50,034 bases of DNA from an uncultured Eubacteriales bacterium. GTDB lineage: Bacteria > Bacillota > Clostridia > Lachnospirales > Lachnospiraceae. How positions within the stretch are numbered: the first letter of the stretch is position 1; every line of letters begins with the position of its first letter. Location of the stretch: assembly GCA_949289145.1 (NCBI GenBank), contig CASEML010000074.1:1-50034 (forward strand). Direction: 5' to 3'. A program made the position numbers and the translations under genes. Shown piece by piece: positions 25,143 to 33,661 of this stretch. The notes under the pieces were generated by a model. The model was not told where the DNA came from. It saw nothing but the letters and a program-made list of their open reading frames with translations, and searched no databases.

Positions 25143-25336
25143 ATGGGTTGGGTGGGATGAGCGAATTCGTGGTGAGAGATTGTACCCATGAGTGGGTGTT
25201 CTCCCGGTAAATAATTGGTGATATCCAGTGTAAAAGCACCAAAACAGGCATATTGCCTAAAAGATTTTGAGGCTGGAAGTATTCTTGCAGGCTGCAAGGT
25301 TAAAGAAAGGCTATATGGCACCGACCCATTTTTTTA
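25143..25336 (+). ncRNA. Structured noncoding RNA of about 190 nt, possibly raiA-type
   Basis: Ends pair: ATGGGTTGG (25143-25151) with CCGACCCAT (25321-25329), a 9-bp closing stem with one G-U, followed at once by a run of seven T, a complete intrinsic 3' end. Internal perfect hairpins include ACCCA/TGGGT inside GAGA/TCTC arms (about 25173-25206), AGGCA/TGCCT (about 25246-25258) and CTTGCA/TGCAAG (about 25289-25303). The several-hairpin layout does not fit a 6S rod, and there is no SRP GGAAGCAG motif. From memory, size and sequence texture recall the raiA RNA of Firmicutes, but I cannot verify that. No good -35 box is visible; TAGATA (25135-25140) could be part of a -10. This stretch explains most of the 300-bp gap before the glgB-like gene. 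Confidence 0.6.
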
Positions 25337-25418
25337 TAATATATGAGATATAGTTGCGGTTTTATGTTAGGTACTTGTGGGGCGCCCGTTACTATTATAA
25401 AATGAAGGAGAATGATAT

Positions 25419-27212
25419 ATGCAGGATTTTTATGATGGAAACAGCTTTGAAGCCTATAAATATTTAGGTGCTCATCTATTGCCGGAAGGGCAGGGTACCG
25501 TATTTCGGACTTTTGCGCCTAATGCAGCAAAGGTGGCAGTGATTGGGGAATTTAATGATTTTAAAGAAACTTTCTTAAAACCTGTATACGATGGAAATTT
25601 TTATGAAGGAGTGATACCGGAGGCAGCGGAAGGAATGCGGTATAAGTACCGGATTTATAAAAATGACAGGGAATTTTGTGATCACTGCGATCCCTATGGA
25701 TTTGGAATGGAAGTCAGACCGGGGCATTGTTCGATAATTCGGGATTTAACATCTTATCAGTTTGAAGATGAAGCATGGATTGCAGCAAGGAAGGATAGCA
25801 AGAAAAATCCAGTCAATATTTATGAGGTTCATTTGGGAAGCTTTCGAAAGAAAAAGGATGGTTCATGGTTTACTTATGAGGAATTAGCGGAAGAATTGGT
25901 AGCTTATGTGAAACAGGAAGGATATAATTATGTGGAATTTATGCCTCTTGCTGAGCATCCCTTAGATGAATCGTGGGGATACCAGAATACGGGATTTTTC
26001 AGTCCTACAGCAAGATATGGCACGGCGGTCGGATTAAAAAAACTGGTAGATTCCTGCCATCGGAGCGGAATAGGTGTAATCATGGATTGTATGATGGCGT
26101 GCTTTGCCATTGACAATTATGGGCTGGCAGATTATGATGGACAGCCTTTGTATGAATATCCTCACAAAGATGTGGCGGTCAATGAATGGGGAAGCTGCAA
26201 TTTTATTCATTCTAGAGGGGAAGTCAGAAGTTTTCTGCAGTCGGTGGCAAATTACTGGCTGGAGGAGTACCATTTTGACGGTCTGCGTTTTGGAAATATA
26301 AACCGATTGCTCTATTGGCAGGGAGATAAGCACAGGGGAGTCAATGGAAGTGCCATTGATTTTGTGAAACGTATGAATCAAGGAATACGAAAACGTTTTC
26401 CTCATTGTATTTTAATGGCGGGAAATACGGATGGTTTTCCAAAGATTACAAAAGAAATTTCTCAAGGGGGGCTGGGATTTGACTATAAATGGGACAGTAA
26501 TTGGGTGGAGGATATATTGAAATATATGGCATATTCACCACAAATGCGTAAAAAGCAGTATTATATTCTCCCTTTTTCCATGGTGTATTTCTACGATGAG
26601 AGTTTTATGCTGGCATTGTCCCACGATGAAGCGGCTCACAGGCAGACTAGTGTTTTTCAGGGGATTTATGGAGAAACACAAGACAAATTTGCTCAGGCCA
26701 GAGTAATGTATATGTATATGTATGCCCATCCGGGCAAAGTGTTGAATTTTATGGGAAATGAGTTTGCACAGAGTAAAGTGTGGAGTGGGAAAGAGGAACT
26801 TTCCTGGGAACTGGAAGATCAGGAAGAACCAAAGAAGCTTCAATATTTTTTTAAAAAGCTAAACGAGTTATATGTAAGAGAATCTGCCCTTTACGAAAAG
26901 GATTATGAAGAAGAGGGGTTTTCCTGGCTGGATTGTCAAAAGAACGGAAACTGTATGTATGCACTTCAGAGAAAGGGAAGTTCAGAGGTTGTTTACTGCG
27001 TATTCAATTTTGATCAGGAATCGGTAAAGGATTATGTTTTAAATGTGGGAGAAACAGAAGCTGTGCAGGTGATTTTCTCTAGTGACTGGGACAGCTTTGG
27101 GGGCGGTACAAAACAAGAAACCATGTGGCTTGCTGCTGAAAAAAAGGCAGGAGGAAACCAGTTGATACTGGATGTTCCGCGGTATACGGCGTTGTACTTA
27201 AAAAAGAAATAA
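25419..27212 (+). CDS. Glycogen-branching-enzyme paralogue lacking catalytic residues
   Basis: 597 residues with the GlgB layout: CBM48 module (about 15-105; FRTFAPNAAKVAVIGEFNDF), GH13 barrel from YEVHLGSF (135-142), and a C-terminal beta domain. Comparison with the known GlgB active site shows losses. The nucleophile Asp of R-V-D-A is Gly292 (LRFGNIN). The acid/base Glu of M-A-E-E is Gly335 (MAGNTD). The region-I His of D-W-V-P-x-H is Cys228 (DCMMACF). Only the third acid, Asp403 in LSHDEA, remains. It therefore should not branch glycogen and may be a glucan-binding or regulatory pseudoenzyme. AAGGAG ribosome binding site; the frame is fully open, so it is maintained. No other glycogen genes are present here. 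Confidence 0.88.
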   Translation: MQDFYDGNSFEAYKYLGAHLLPEGQGTVFRTFAPNAAKVAVIGEFNDFKETFLKPVYDGNFYEGVIPEAAEGMRYKYRIYKNDREFCDHCDPYGFGMEVRPGHCSIIRDLTSYQFEDEAWIAARKDSKKNPVNIYEVHLGSFRKKKDGSWFTYEELAEELVAYVKQEGYNYVEFMPLAEHPLDESWGYQNTGFFSPTARYGTAVGLKKLVDSCHRSGIGVIMDCMMACFAIDNYGLADYDGQPLYEYPHKDVAVNEWGSCNFIHSRGEVRSFLQSVANYWLEEYHFDGLRFGNINRLLYWQGDKHRGVNGSAIDFVKRMNQGIRKRFPHCILMAGNTDGFPKITKEISQGGLGFDYKWDSNWVEDILKYMAYSPQMRKKQYYILPFSMVYFYDESFMLALSHDEAAHRQTSVFQGIYGETQDKFAQARVMYMYMYAHPGKVLNFMGNEFAQSKVWSGKEELSWELEDQEEPKKLQYFFKKLNELYVRESALYEKDYEEEGFSWLDCQKNGNCMYALQRKGSSEVVYCVFNFDQESVKDYVLNVGETEAVQVIFSSDWDSFGGGTKQETMWLAAEKKAGGNQLILDVPRYTALYLKKK

Positions 27213-27240
27213 ACAGAATTTCTCCTAAGAGAGGCAAAGT

Positions 27241-28239
27241 ATGATATACGAAAATATAGAATTATTTCAGCAGATTGCAGACAAGGCAATAGAAAAATAT
27301 GATGTTCCTATAAAAGCTTGTGCAAGGTTAATGCAATTTTCGGAAAATGCTACTTATCTGATATATGAAGAGAATAGTGGGCAAGAGCTGGGGGTACTCC
27401 GCATTAGCCGTCCGGGTTATCATACAATAGAAGAATTAGAAGCGGAAATTGTATGGATTCAGGAAATCCGCAAAACTACGGATCTACATGTAACAAAGCC
27501 TATCACTGGAAAAGACGGTGAATATATTCAGAGGATTGTGGCAGCAGATTCCAAAGAATATTTTTGCATTATGACTCAATACCTTACAGGAATAACACCG
27601 GATGAAAATGATGAGCGTGCAGTAAAGAAACAATTTAATCAGTTAGGGGAGATTACTGCTAAGCTTCACAGACAGACACAGATGTGGAATGGCGCAAAAA
27701 AGCTTCAGAGGATTCACTGGAGTTATGATAACATGATTGGAGCGACTCCTATATGGGGCAAATGGCAGGCGGCAGCGGATTTGACACAGGAAATGATAAA
27801 GACCCTGACGCAAACCTCTCAGGTCATAAAAAAACGTTTGGAGCAGTTTGGCAGAACAAAAGATAATTACGGGTTGATCCATGCAGACTTAAGGATTGCC
27901 AATCTGGTGGTAGAGAGTGAGCAGGTGAAAATTATAGATTTTGATGACTGTGGTTTTGGATGGCATCTACATGATCTGGCATCTGCCATGAGCTTTATTG
28001 AAACCAAACCTATTATGCCGGAATTAGTAGAGGCTTGGCTTACTGGATACCGGAAAATACTGCCTTTAAACGATATTGAATGTCGTGAGATTGACACTTT
28101 TATTATGCAGAGAAGGCTGCAGCTGATGGCATGGATGGCAAGCCACAGCGAATCCACACCAGTTCAAAAATTAAATGATGGATTTACGGAAGGAACAGTG
28201 GAATTGGCAGAAACATATCTGAGGAAATTTGGAGTCTAA
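27241..28239 (+). CDS. APH-fold phosphotransferase (SrkA/homoserine-kinase-like)
   Basis: 332 residues of the aminoglycoside phosphotransferase/choline kinase fold. The catalytic loop is HADLRIANLV (normally H-x-D-x-x-x-x-N) and the metal-binding Asp lies in KIIDFDDCG. The N-lobe has the strand pair ATYLIYEE and GVLRISRPGYHT, consistent with nucleotide binding. The overall form is closer to stress-response kinase SrkA or homoserine kinase-type proteins than to antibiotic-resistance enzymes. It starts 28 bp after the branching-enzyme paralogue with AGAGAGG upstream, so the two are probably co-transcribed. The substrate is unknown; a sugar or small alcohol is plausible from its partner. Confidence 0.85.
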   Translation: MIYENIELFQQIADKAIEKYDVPIKACARLMQFSENATYLIYEENSGQELGVLRISRPGYHTIEELEAEIVWIQEIRKTTDLHVTKPITGKDGEYIQRIVAADSKEYFCIMTQYLTGITPDENDERAVKKQFNQLGEITAKLHRQTQMWNGAKKLQRIHWSYDNMIGATPIWGKWQAAADLTQEMIKTLTQTSQVIKKRLEQFGRTKDNYGLIHADLRIANLVVESEQVKIIDFDDCGFGWHLHDLASAMSFIETKPIMPELVEAWLTGYRKILPLNDIECREIDTFIMQRRLQLMAWMASHSESTPVQKLNDGFTEGTVELAETYLRKFGV

Positions 28240-28276
28240 ACTGCTGCCAAGAAAAATCTTTTTCTTATTCTGTACA

Positions 28277-28305
28277 TTGACTTTAAAGAAATCCCATTGT
28301 ATAAT
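28277..28305 (+). promoter_or_regulatory. pyrG promoter
   Basis: TTGACT (28277-28282), 17 bp, consensus TATAAT (28300-28305). The predicted start is near 28312 in an A/T-rich context, not at a GGG run. Confidence 0.7.
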
Positions 28306-28326
28306 TGAATGATTGAATATAGTCTG

Positions 28327-28398
28327 AAGCTAATAGCTTGCTTGTCTCTAAAAAACCAACACATGCTTAACTGACAAGTAAGCTTACTTTTATTATTA
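28327..28398 (+). promoter_or_regulatory. Attenuator-like terminator in the pyrG leader
   Basis: GCTTGCTTGTC (28336-28346) pairs with GACAAGTAAGC (28373-28383), 11 bp with one G-U, followed by a T-rich stretch, all between promoter and start codon. A small competing hairpin AAGCT/AGCTT (28327-28339) shares the 5' arm. CTP synthase genes of Firmicutes are known to be attenuated by CTP through slippage on an initial GGG. That run is absent here, so the sensing mechanism may differ. Confidence 0.55.
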
Positions 28399-28422
28399 CT
28401 TATTTAAAGGAGGAACTATTCT

Positions 28423-30030
28423 ATGGCAGTGAAATATGTCTTCGTGACAGGGGGCGTAGTATCTGGTCTTGGCAAAGGTATCACCGCGGCATCTCTCGGA
28501 CGCCTTTTAAAAGCAAGAGGATATAAAGTTACCATGCAGAAATTTGACCCTTATATTAATATCGATCCGGGTACCATGAATCCAATACAGCACGGCGAAG
28601 TGTTTGTTACGGATGATGGTACAGAAACAGACTTGGATTTAGGTCACTATGAACGTTTTATTGATGAAAGTTTGGACAAGAATTCTAATGTGACCACAGG
28701 AAAGGTTTACTGGTCTGTTCTTCAAAAGGAACGCAGAGGAGATTTTGGCGGAGGAACTGTTCAGGTAATTCCTCATATCACCAATGAAATTAAGAGTCGT
28801 TTTTACCGTAACTTTACAGATGAAGACACCATTATTGCCATTATTGAAGTAGGAGGAACTGTTGGTGATATTGAGAGCCAGCCGTTCTTAGAATCTATCC
28901 GTCAGTTTCAGCATGAGGTGGGACATGAAAATGCAATCCTTATTCATGTAACTTTAATTCCTTATCTTCGCGCTTCAGGTGAGATGAAGACCAAGCCTAC
29001 TCAGGCCAGTGTAAAGGAATTACAGGGCATGGGAATTCAGCCGGATATTATTGTTTGCCGTTCTGAACTTCCATTAGATAATGGAATAAAGGACAAGCTT
29101 GCATTATTCTGTAATGTACCCAATAATCATGTATTACAAAATCTGGATGTGGAATATTTGTACGAAGCGCCGCTTGCTATGGAAGAAGAGCGTCTGGCGC
29201 AGGTGGCATGTGAATGTTTACATTTAGACTGCCCGGAGCCGGATCTTACTGACTGGAAAGATATGGTGGAGGCATTAAAACACCCAAATAAAGAAGTAAA
29301 CATTGCATTGGTTGGTAAATATATACAGCTTCATGATGCGTACATCAGTGTAGTAGAAGCTTTGAAGCATGGAGGAATAGCGGAACGTGCTACAGTAAAT
29401 ATTAACTGGGTGGATTCCGAAACAGTGACGGATGAAAATGCCGCAGAAATTTTAGGGGATGCAGATGGAATTTTGGTTCCGGGCGGCTTTGGTGACAGAG
29501 GTGTGGAAGGAAAAATTTCCGCTATTCGTTATGCCCGTGAAAATAAAGTTCCATTCCTTGGCTTATGCCTTGGAATGCAGCTTTCCATCGTAGAGTTTGC
29601 AAGACATGTATTGAACTATAATGATGCCCACAGTGTGGAATTAAAGCCGGACACCACACACCCAGTGATTCATTTGATGCCGGATCAGGATGGTATAGAA
29701 GATATAGGAGGAACCTTAAGACTTGGTTCCTATCCATGTGTACTGGATCGAACCTCCAAGGCATATGAAGTCTACGGTCAGGAAACTGTACATGAACGCC
29801 ATAGACATCGCTACGAAGTAAACAATGATTACAGAACAGCCTTAACAGAAAATGGAATGAAACTTTCTGGTTTATCACCGGATAAGCGCATTGTGGAAAT
29901 GATTGAATTAGTAGATCATCCTTGGTTTATTGCTACTCAGGCACATCCAGAATTAAAGTCCAGACCAAACAGACCCCATCCGTTGTTTAAAGGGTTTATT
30001 GAAGCAGCGGTAGCAAATAAGAAAAAATAA
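28423..30030 (+). CDS. pyrG: CTP synthase
   Basis: 535 residues, full length. The N-terminal amidoligase domain makes CTP from UTP, ATP and ammonia: [21 protein letters not shown]-loop region, [10 protein letters not shown]. The C-terminal class I glutamine amidotransferase domain supplies ammonia: oxyanion PGGFGDRG, nucleophile Cys in FLGLCLGMQ, and His/Glu in QAHPE near the end. It acts in the cytoplasm as the last step of pyrimidine nucleotide synthesis. AAAGGAGGA ribosome binding site. It has its own promoter, an attenuator-like leader and a strong terminator, so it is monocistronic. Confidence 0.98.
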   Translation: MAVKYVFVTGGVVSGLGKGITAASLGRLLKARGYKVTMQKFDPYINIDPGTMNPIQHGEVFVTDDGTETDLDLGHYERFIDESLDKNSNVTTGKVYWSVLQKERRGDFGGGTVQVIPHITNEIKSRFYRNFTDEDTIIAIIEVGGTVGDIESQPFLESIRQFQHEVGHENAILIHVTLIPYLRASGEMKTKPTQASVKELQGMGIQPDIIVCRSELPLDNGIKDKLALFCNVPNNHVLQNLDVEYLYEAPLAMEEERLAQVACECLHLDCPEPDLTDWKDMVEALKHPNKEVNIALVGKYIQLHDAYISVVEALKHGGIAERATVNINWVDSETVTDENAAEILGDADGILVPGGFGDRGVEGKISAIRYARENKVPFLGLCLGMQLSIVEFARHVLNYNDAHSVELKPDTTHPVIHLMPDQDGIEDIGGTLRLGSYPCVLDRTSKAYEVYGQETVHERHRHRYEVNNDYRTALTENGMKLSGLSPDKRIVEMIELVDHPWFIATQAHPELKSRPNRPHPLFKGFIEAAVANKKK

Positions 30031-30037
30031 AATGTAT

Positions 30038-30066
30038 GGAGATAGGTACACCTATCTCCTTTTTTA
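30038..30066 (+). terminator. Intrinsic terminator after pyrG
   Basis: Perfect stem GGAGATAGG/CCTATCTCC with a four-base loop, followed by a run of seven T. Confidence 0.92.
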
Positions 30067-30102
30067 AAATGAAAAGTGTTAAAGAAAAAAGGAGAATCAG
30101 AT

Positions 30103-30705
30103 ATGGAACGATTACAACAGCAAATGGAATTTATTGCAGAAGTGGATAAACTAAAGAAAATAGGAAGACAGTCTTACTTAACAGACAGTTCAAGAAAGGA
30201 AAATGATGCAGAGCATTCATGGCATTTAGCAATGATGGCAATTTTTTTGTCTGAATATGCAAAAAAAGATGTTGACGTGCTCCGGGTAATTTCCATGGTT
30301 TTAATCCATGATCTGGTGGAAATAGATGCCGGGGATACCTATGCATACGATACGGAAGGTAATAAGTCAAAACGTGCCAGAGAAGAAAAGGCTGCAGATA
30401 GGATTTTTAATATTCTTCCCAAGGATCAAGCAAAAAAGGTACGCGACCTGTGGGAAGAATTTGAGGCAAATGAAACTCCGGAAGCTAATTTTGCCAATGC
30501 GCTGGATCGTTTGCAGCCAATTATGCTGAACCACAAAAGTGATGGAAGGGCATGGGCAGAACATGGAGTGGCATTACCTCAGATATTATCCAGAAATGTC
30601 AATATTGAAAAAGATGCACCAAAGCTTTGGAACTATGCTTTGGAAAATTACATTAAGCCTAATGTAGGTAATACTATTAAAGCAGACGAGACTATAACAA
30701 ATTAA
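30103..30705 (+). CDS. HD-domain hydrolase, YfbR/HDDC2-like
   Basis: 200 residues from ATG 30103, which follows AAAGGAGAA; an in-frame GTG at 30076 has no such site. The metal-binding HD pattern is complete: His in NDAEHSWHLAMMA, His-Asp in LIHDLVEIDAGD, and a later Asp in ANALDRLQPIML. Members of this group are 5'-deoxynucleotidases or related phosphohydrolases acting on small phosphorylated substrates. It follows the pyrG terminator. Nucleotide salvage fits the neighbourhood but is not proven. Confidence 0.88.
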   Translation: MERLQQQMEFIAEVDKLKKIGRQSYLTDSSRKENDAEHSWHLAMMAIFLSEYAKKDVDVLRVISMVLIHDLVEIDAGDTYAYDTEGNKSKRAREEKAADRIFNILPKDQAKKVRDLWEEFEANETPEANFANALDRLQPIMLNHKSDGRAWAEHGVALPQILSRNVNIEKDAPKLWNYALENYIKPNVGNTIKADETITN

Positions 30706-30776
30706 TTGACGGAATAAGGCACAATCTTAAAAAGTCAGAAATTATAAAAAATTAATAATTATAGATTGATATTTTC

Positions 30777-30805
30777 TTGTTGTCCATGTATAAATATGAT
30801 AAAAT
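30777..30805 (+). promoter_or_regulatory. Promoter of the alcohol dehydrogenase gene
   Basis: TTGTTG (30777-30782), 17 bp, TAAAAT (30800-30805). About 70 nt of leader precedes the ATG. Confidence 0.55.
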
Positions 30806-30876
30806 AGAAAGGAAAATGATAGTAATGGTGGGGAAGTATAGATCCTGCCACAGCGTAATATAAGGAGGTATCATAT

Positions 30877-32055
30877 ATGGCAAGATTTACATTACCTAGA
30901 GATTTGTATCACGGAAAAGGTTCCTTGGAGGAATTAAAAAATCTAACAGGTAAGAGAGCGATTGTAGTAGTAGGCGGGGGTTCCATGAAACGTTTTGGAT
31001 TTCTTGACAGGGCAGTGGGGTACTTGAAGGAAGCAGGCATGGAAGTGGAACTGTTTGAAAATGTAGAACCAGACCCAAGTGTAGAAACTGTAATGCGTGG
31101 GGCAGAAGCAATGCGGAAATTTGAACCGGACTGGATCGTATCCATGGGCGGGGGGTCACCTATTGATGCGGCAAAGGCTATGTGGGTTTTTTATGAATAT
31201 CCGGAAACATCCTTTGAAGACCTGATTACACCTTTTAATTTTCCAACACTTCGTACAAAAGCAAAATTCTGTGCTATTCCGTCCACTTCAGGGACAGCCA
31301 CAGAAGTAACAGCATTTAGTGTTATCACAGATTACAAGAAGGGAATTAAGTATCCTTTGGCTGATTTTAATATTACACCGGATGTGGCGATTGTAGATCC
31401 GGACTTGGCGGAGACTATGCCGCAGAAGCTGACAGCACATACTGGTATGGATGCTCTGACACATGCTATTGAAGCGTATGTATCTACATTACACTGTGAT
31501 TACACAGATCCCTTGGCTATGCATGCAATCAAAATGATACATAATGATTTAAAGAAATCTTATGACGGAGATATGGAAGCGAGAGATAGAATGCACAATG
31601 CACAGTGCTTAGCAGGCATGGCGTTTTCTAATGCGCTGTTAGGTATTGTACATTCTATGGCACACAAAACCGGTGCGGCATACAGTGGCGGTCATATTGT
31701 ACATGGCTGTGCCAATGCGATGTATCTTCCAAAAGTTATACAGTTTAATGCAAAGAATCCAGAGGCGGCAGAGCGTTATGCAGAAATTGCCAGAGCAATT
31801 GAGTTAAAGGGAGACTCCACAGAAGAATTGGTGGCAGAAATTAAAGCGATGAATGTATCTCTTGATATTCCGTCAGGAATTAAGGACTATGAAGGCGGCA
31901 TTATTGATGAAAAAGAATTTTTGGACAAATTATCACAGGTAGCAGAAAATGCCATTGGTGATGCATGTACAGGATCAAATCCAAGAATACCTACACAGGA
32001 AGAAATGGAAGGTCTGCTGAAAGCATGCTTCTACGGAGAAGATGTAAACTTCTAA
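30877..32055 (+). CDS. Iron-containing alcohol dehydrogenase
   Basis: 392-residue group III (iron-dependent) alcohol dehydrogenase that interconverts aldehydes or ketones and alcohols with NAD(P)H. The nucleotide-binding GGGS motif (VSMGGGSPIDAAKA, about 90-103), the TTGTATEVTAF-like PSTSGTATEVTAF, and the metal-ligand segments (GMDALTHAIEAYVS; HSMAHKTGAAYSGGHIVHG) are all present. Length and motifs are intact. AAGGAGG ribosome binding site, own promoter and terminator: a single-gene unit. Similar to the C-terminal half of AdhE and to butanol-type dehydrogenases of clostridia; the physiological substrate is not determined. Confidence 0.93.
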   Translation: MARFTLPRDLYHGKGSLEELKNLTGKRAIVVVGGGSMKRFGFLDRAVGYLKEAGMEVELFENVEPDPSVETVMRGAEAMRKFEPDWIVSMGGGSPIDAAKAMWVFYEYPETSFEDLITPFNFPTLRTKAKFCAIPSTSGTATEVTAFSVITDYKKGIKYPLADFNITPDVAIVDPDLAETMPQKLTAHTGMDALTHAIEAYVSTLHCDYTDPLAMHAIKMIHNDLKKSYDGDMEARDRMHNAQCLAGMAFSNALLGIVHSMAHKTGAAYSGGHIVHGCANAMYLPKVIQFNAKNPEAAERYAEIARAIELKGDSTEELVAEIKAMNVSLDIPSGIKDYEGGIIDEKEFLDKLSQVAENAIGDACTGSNPRIPTQEEMEGLLKACFYGEDVNF

Positions 32056-32075
32056 AATAATATAATAGAATGCAG

Positions 32076-32104
32076 AAAACGGAGAATTTAGTCTCCGTTT
32101 TTTT
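32076..32104 (+). terminator. Intrinsic terminator after the alcohol dehydrogenase gene
   Basis: AACGGAGA (32078-32085) pairs with TCTCCGTT (32092-32099), followed by a T run to 32104. Confidence 0.9.
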
Positions 32105-32198
32105 GTTTATTTCAATGGGAATGCTGCTACCCTGAGCTGTTCATGAAATGCTGCAGGGCTGTACTGTAACTGTCACAGCAAAATTCTGATGTACTCCC

Positions 32199-32227
32199 TT
32201 GCAAACTCTACACATATAAATTATAAT
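32199..32227 (+). promoter_or_regulatory. Promoter of the murL operon
   Basis: TTGCAA (32199-32204), 17 bp, TATAAT (32222-32227). It overlaps an upstream in-frame ATG (32226), which therefore cannot be the start. Confidence 0.65.
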
Positions 32228-32270
32228 GGAACAGTTAGAAAGCATTCACCACACCTTAAGGAGTCGGAAT

Positions 32271-33638
32271 ATGGATTATAATGAATTACGTAAAACTTAT
32301 AAAGAGTTTATATATAAATCTTATAGCATAGAAGAAACAGAAGAAAAAATCAGAGTGACTTACAATTTTGAAATTGTGGGGTTGTCAGAATTTACCCCTT
32401 GCTGGGAATTTCCTAAAAAATCTGGTATGGGGGAGATTGCTAAGAATAATGCTTTATTCAAGAATATGGTGTTTTCTCTTGGAATGGTGGAATTGATAAG
32501 TTATTGGAAGATTTCCTGTGCACCACTTGTGAGGGTAAAGGCGGGTACATTAGAGGAGGAGCAGATAACATGGTGGAAGGAGTTATATTTCCATGGTCTG
32601 GGCGAGTTTTATTATACAAATGGTATTGAAGTGGAACCGGAGGGGTTCATGGAAATTGTATCAGAGGGAGCTGCACCTGTCGGCGTATACATTACAAAGG
32701 AAAATTTGAAGGGATGTATGGTGCCGATTGGCGGAGGTAAGGACTCGGCAGTGACTTTAAGTCTACTAAAAGAACAGAAGGATCATAATTACTGTTATAT
32801 TATCAATCCGCGTGGGGCAACTTTAAACACTGTAAAATCAGGCGGTTATAGCCAAGATAAAATCATAGCGGTGAAACGTACTTTGGATAAGCGTATGATA
32901 AATCTTAATAAGAAGGGTTTTTTAAATGGACATACACCATTTTCAGCCATTGTGGCATTTTCAGCCACCATTGCGGCGTATATGAATGACTTAAAATATA
33001 TTGTTTTATCCAATGAATCCAGCGCCAACGAAAGTACGGTAGCAGGCAGTACGGTGAATCACCAGTATTCTAAGAGTTTTAAATTTGAAAAGGATTTTCA
33101 TACTTATGAAGAAACTTACATAAAGAGCGGAACCTATTATTTCAGTATGCTGCGTCCTTTAAGCGAATTTCAGATTGCAAAGCAGTTTGCGGAATGCAAT
33201 GAATATCATGATATTTTCAGAAGCTGCAACGTAGGAAGTAAGGAAGATATCTGGTGCGGGCATTGTTCTAAATGTCTGTTTGTGTTTTTGATTTTGTCGC
33301 CGTTTTTAAGTCAGGAGCGGCTGAAGGAAATTTTCGGTGCAGATATGATGAATGATATGACAATGTTAGATACCATGAAACAGTTAATTGGTCTGTCGCC
33401 GGAAAAGCCTTTTGAGTGTGTGGGCAGCAGAGATGAGATTAATACTGCTATCTGCTTAACCATTGAGCAATTAGAAGCACAGGGGAAGAAGCTGCCGAAA
33501 TTACTGGAATATTATAAAGCAGAAGGTCTTTATGAGCGGAACAAAGACAGAGAACAATATTACTTTACGTTTTATGATAAAGAGAATCTGTTACCGGAAG
33601 AATTTGATATCATATTAAAAGAAAAGTGTTACCAATAA
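32271..33638 (+). CDS. murL: UDP-MurNAc-L-Ala-L-Glu epimerase (MurL)
   Basis: 455 residues from ATG 32271 with TAAGGAG upstream. The protein matches MurL as I remember it: a PP-loop-like ATP-binding stretch MVPIGGGKDSAVTLSLLKE (about 160-178), the SNESSANESTV segment, and a late Cys pair WCGHCSKCLF. MurL of Xanthomonas epimerises the terminal L-Glu of UDP-MurNAc-L-Ala-L-Glu to D-Glu using ATP. The next gene, 23 bp downstream, encodes a MurD-like ligase with an altered glutamate site, the partner expected for this route. Identification relies on motif memory and context. The alternative is another PP-loop amidotransferase. Confidence 0.75.
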   Translation: MDYNELRKTYKEFIYKSYSIEETEEKIRVTYNFEIVGLSEFTPCWEFPKKSGMGEIAKNNALFKNMVFSLGMVELISYWKISCAPLVRVKAGTLEEEQITWWKELYFHGLGEFYYTNGIEVEPEGFMEIVSEGAAPVGVYITKENLKGCMVPIGGGKDSAVTLSLLKEQKDHNYCYIINPRGATLNTVKSGGYSQDKIIAVKRTLDKRMINLNKKGFLNGHTPFSAIVAFSATIAAYMNDLKYIVLSNESSANESTVAGSTVNHQYSKSFKFEKDFHTYEETYIKSGTYYFSMLRPLSEFQIAKQFAECNEYHDIFRSCNVGSKEDIWCGHCSKCLFVFLILSPFLSQERLKEIFGADMMNDMTMLDTMKQLIGLSPEKPFECVGSRDEINTAICLTIEQLEAQGKKLPKLLEYYKAEGLYERNKDREQYYFTFYDKENLLPEEFDIILKEKCYQ

Positions 33639-33661
33639 ACGGTTGCATGGGAGGCAGCAAA

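Noticed and set aside
25106..25321. 71-codon minus-strand frame before the glgB-like gene
   Set aside because: It coincides with the structured RNA, whose closing stem and U7 tail explain the conservation better than a protein.
25143..25336. 6S RNA or SRP RNA
   Set aside because: The region folds into several separate hairpins rather than a 6S rod with a central bubble, and the SRP domain IV GGAAGCAG motif is absent.
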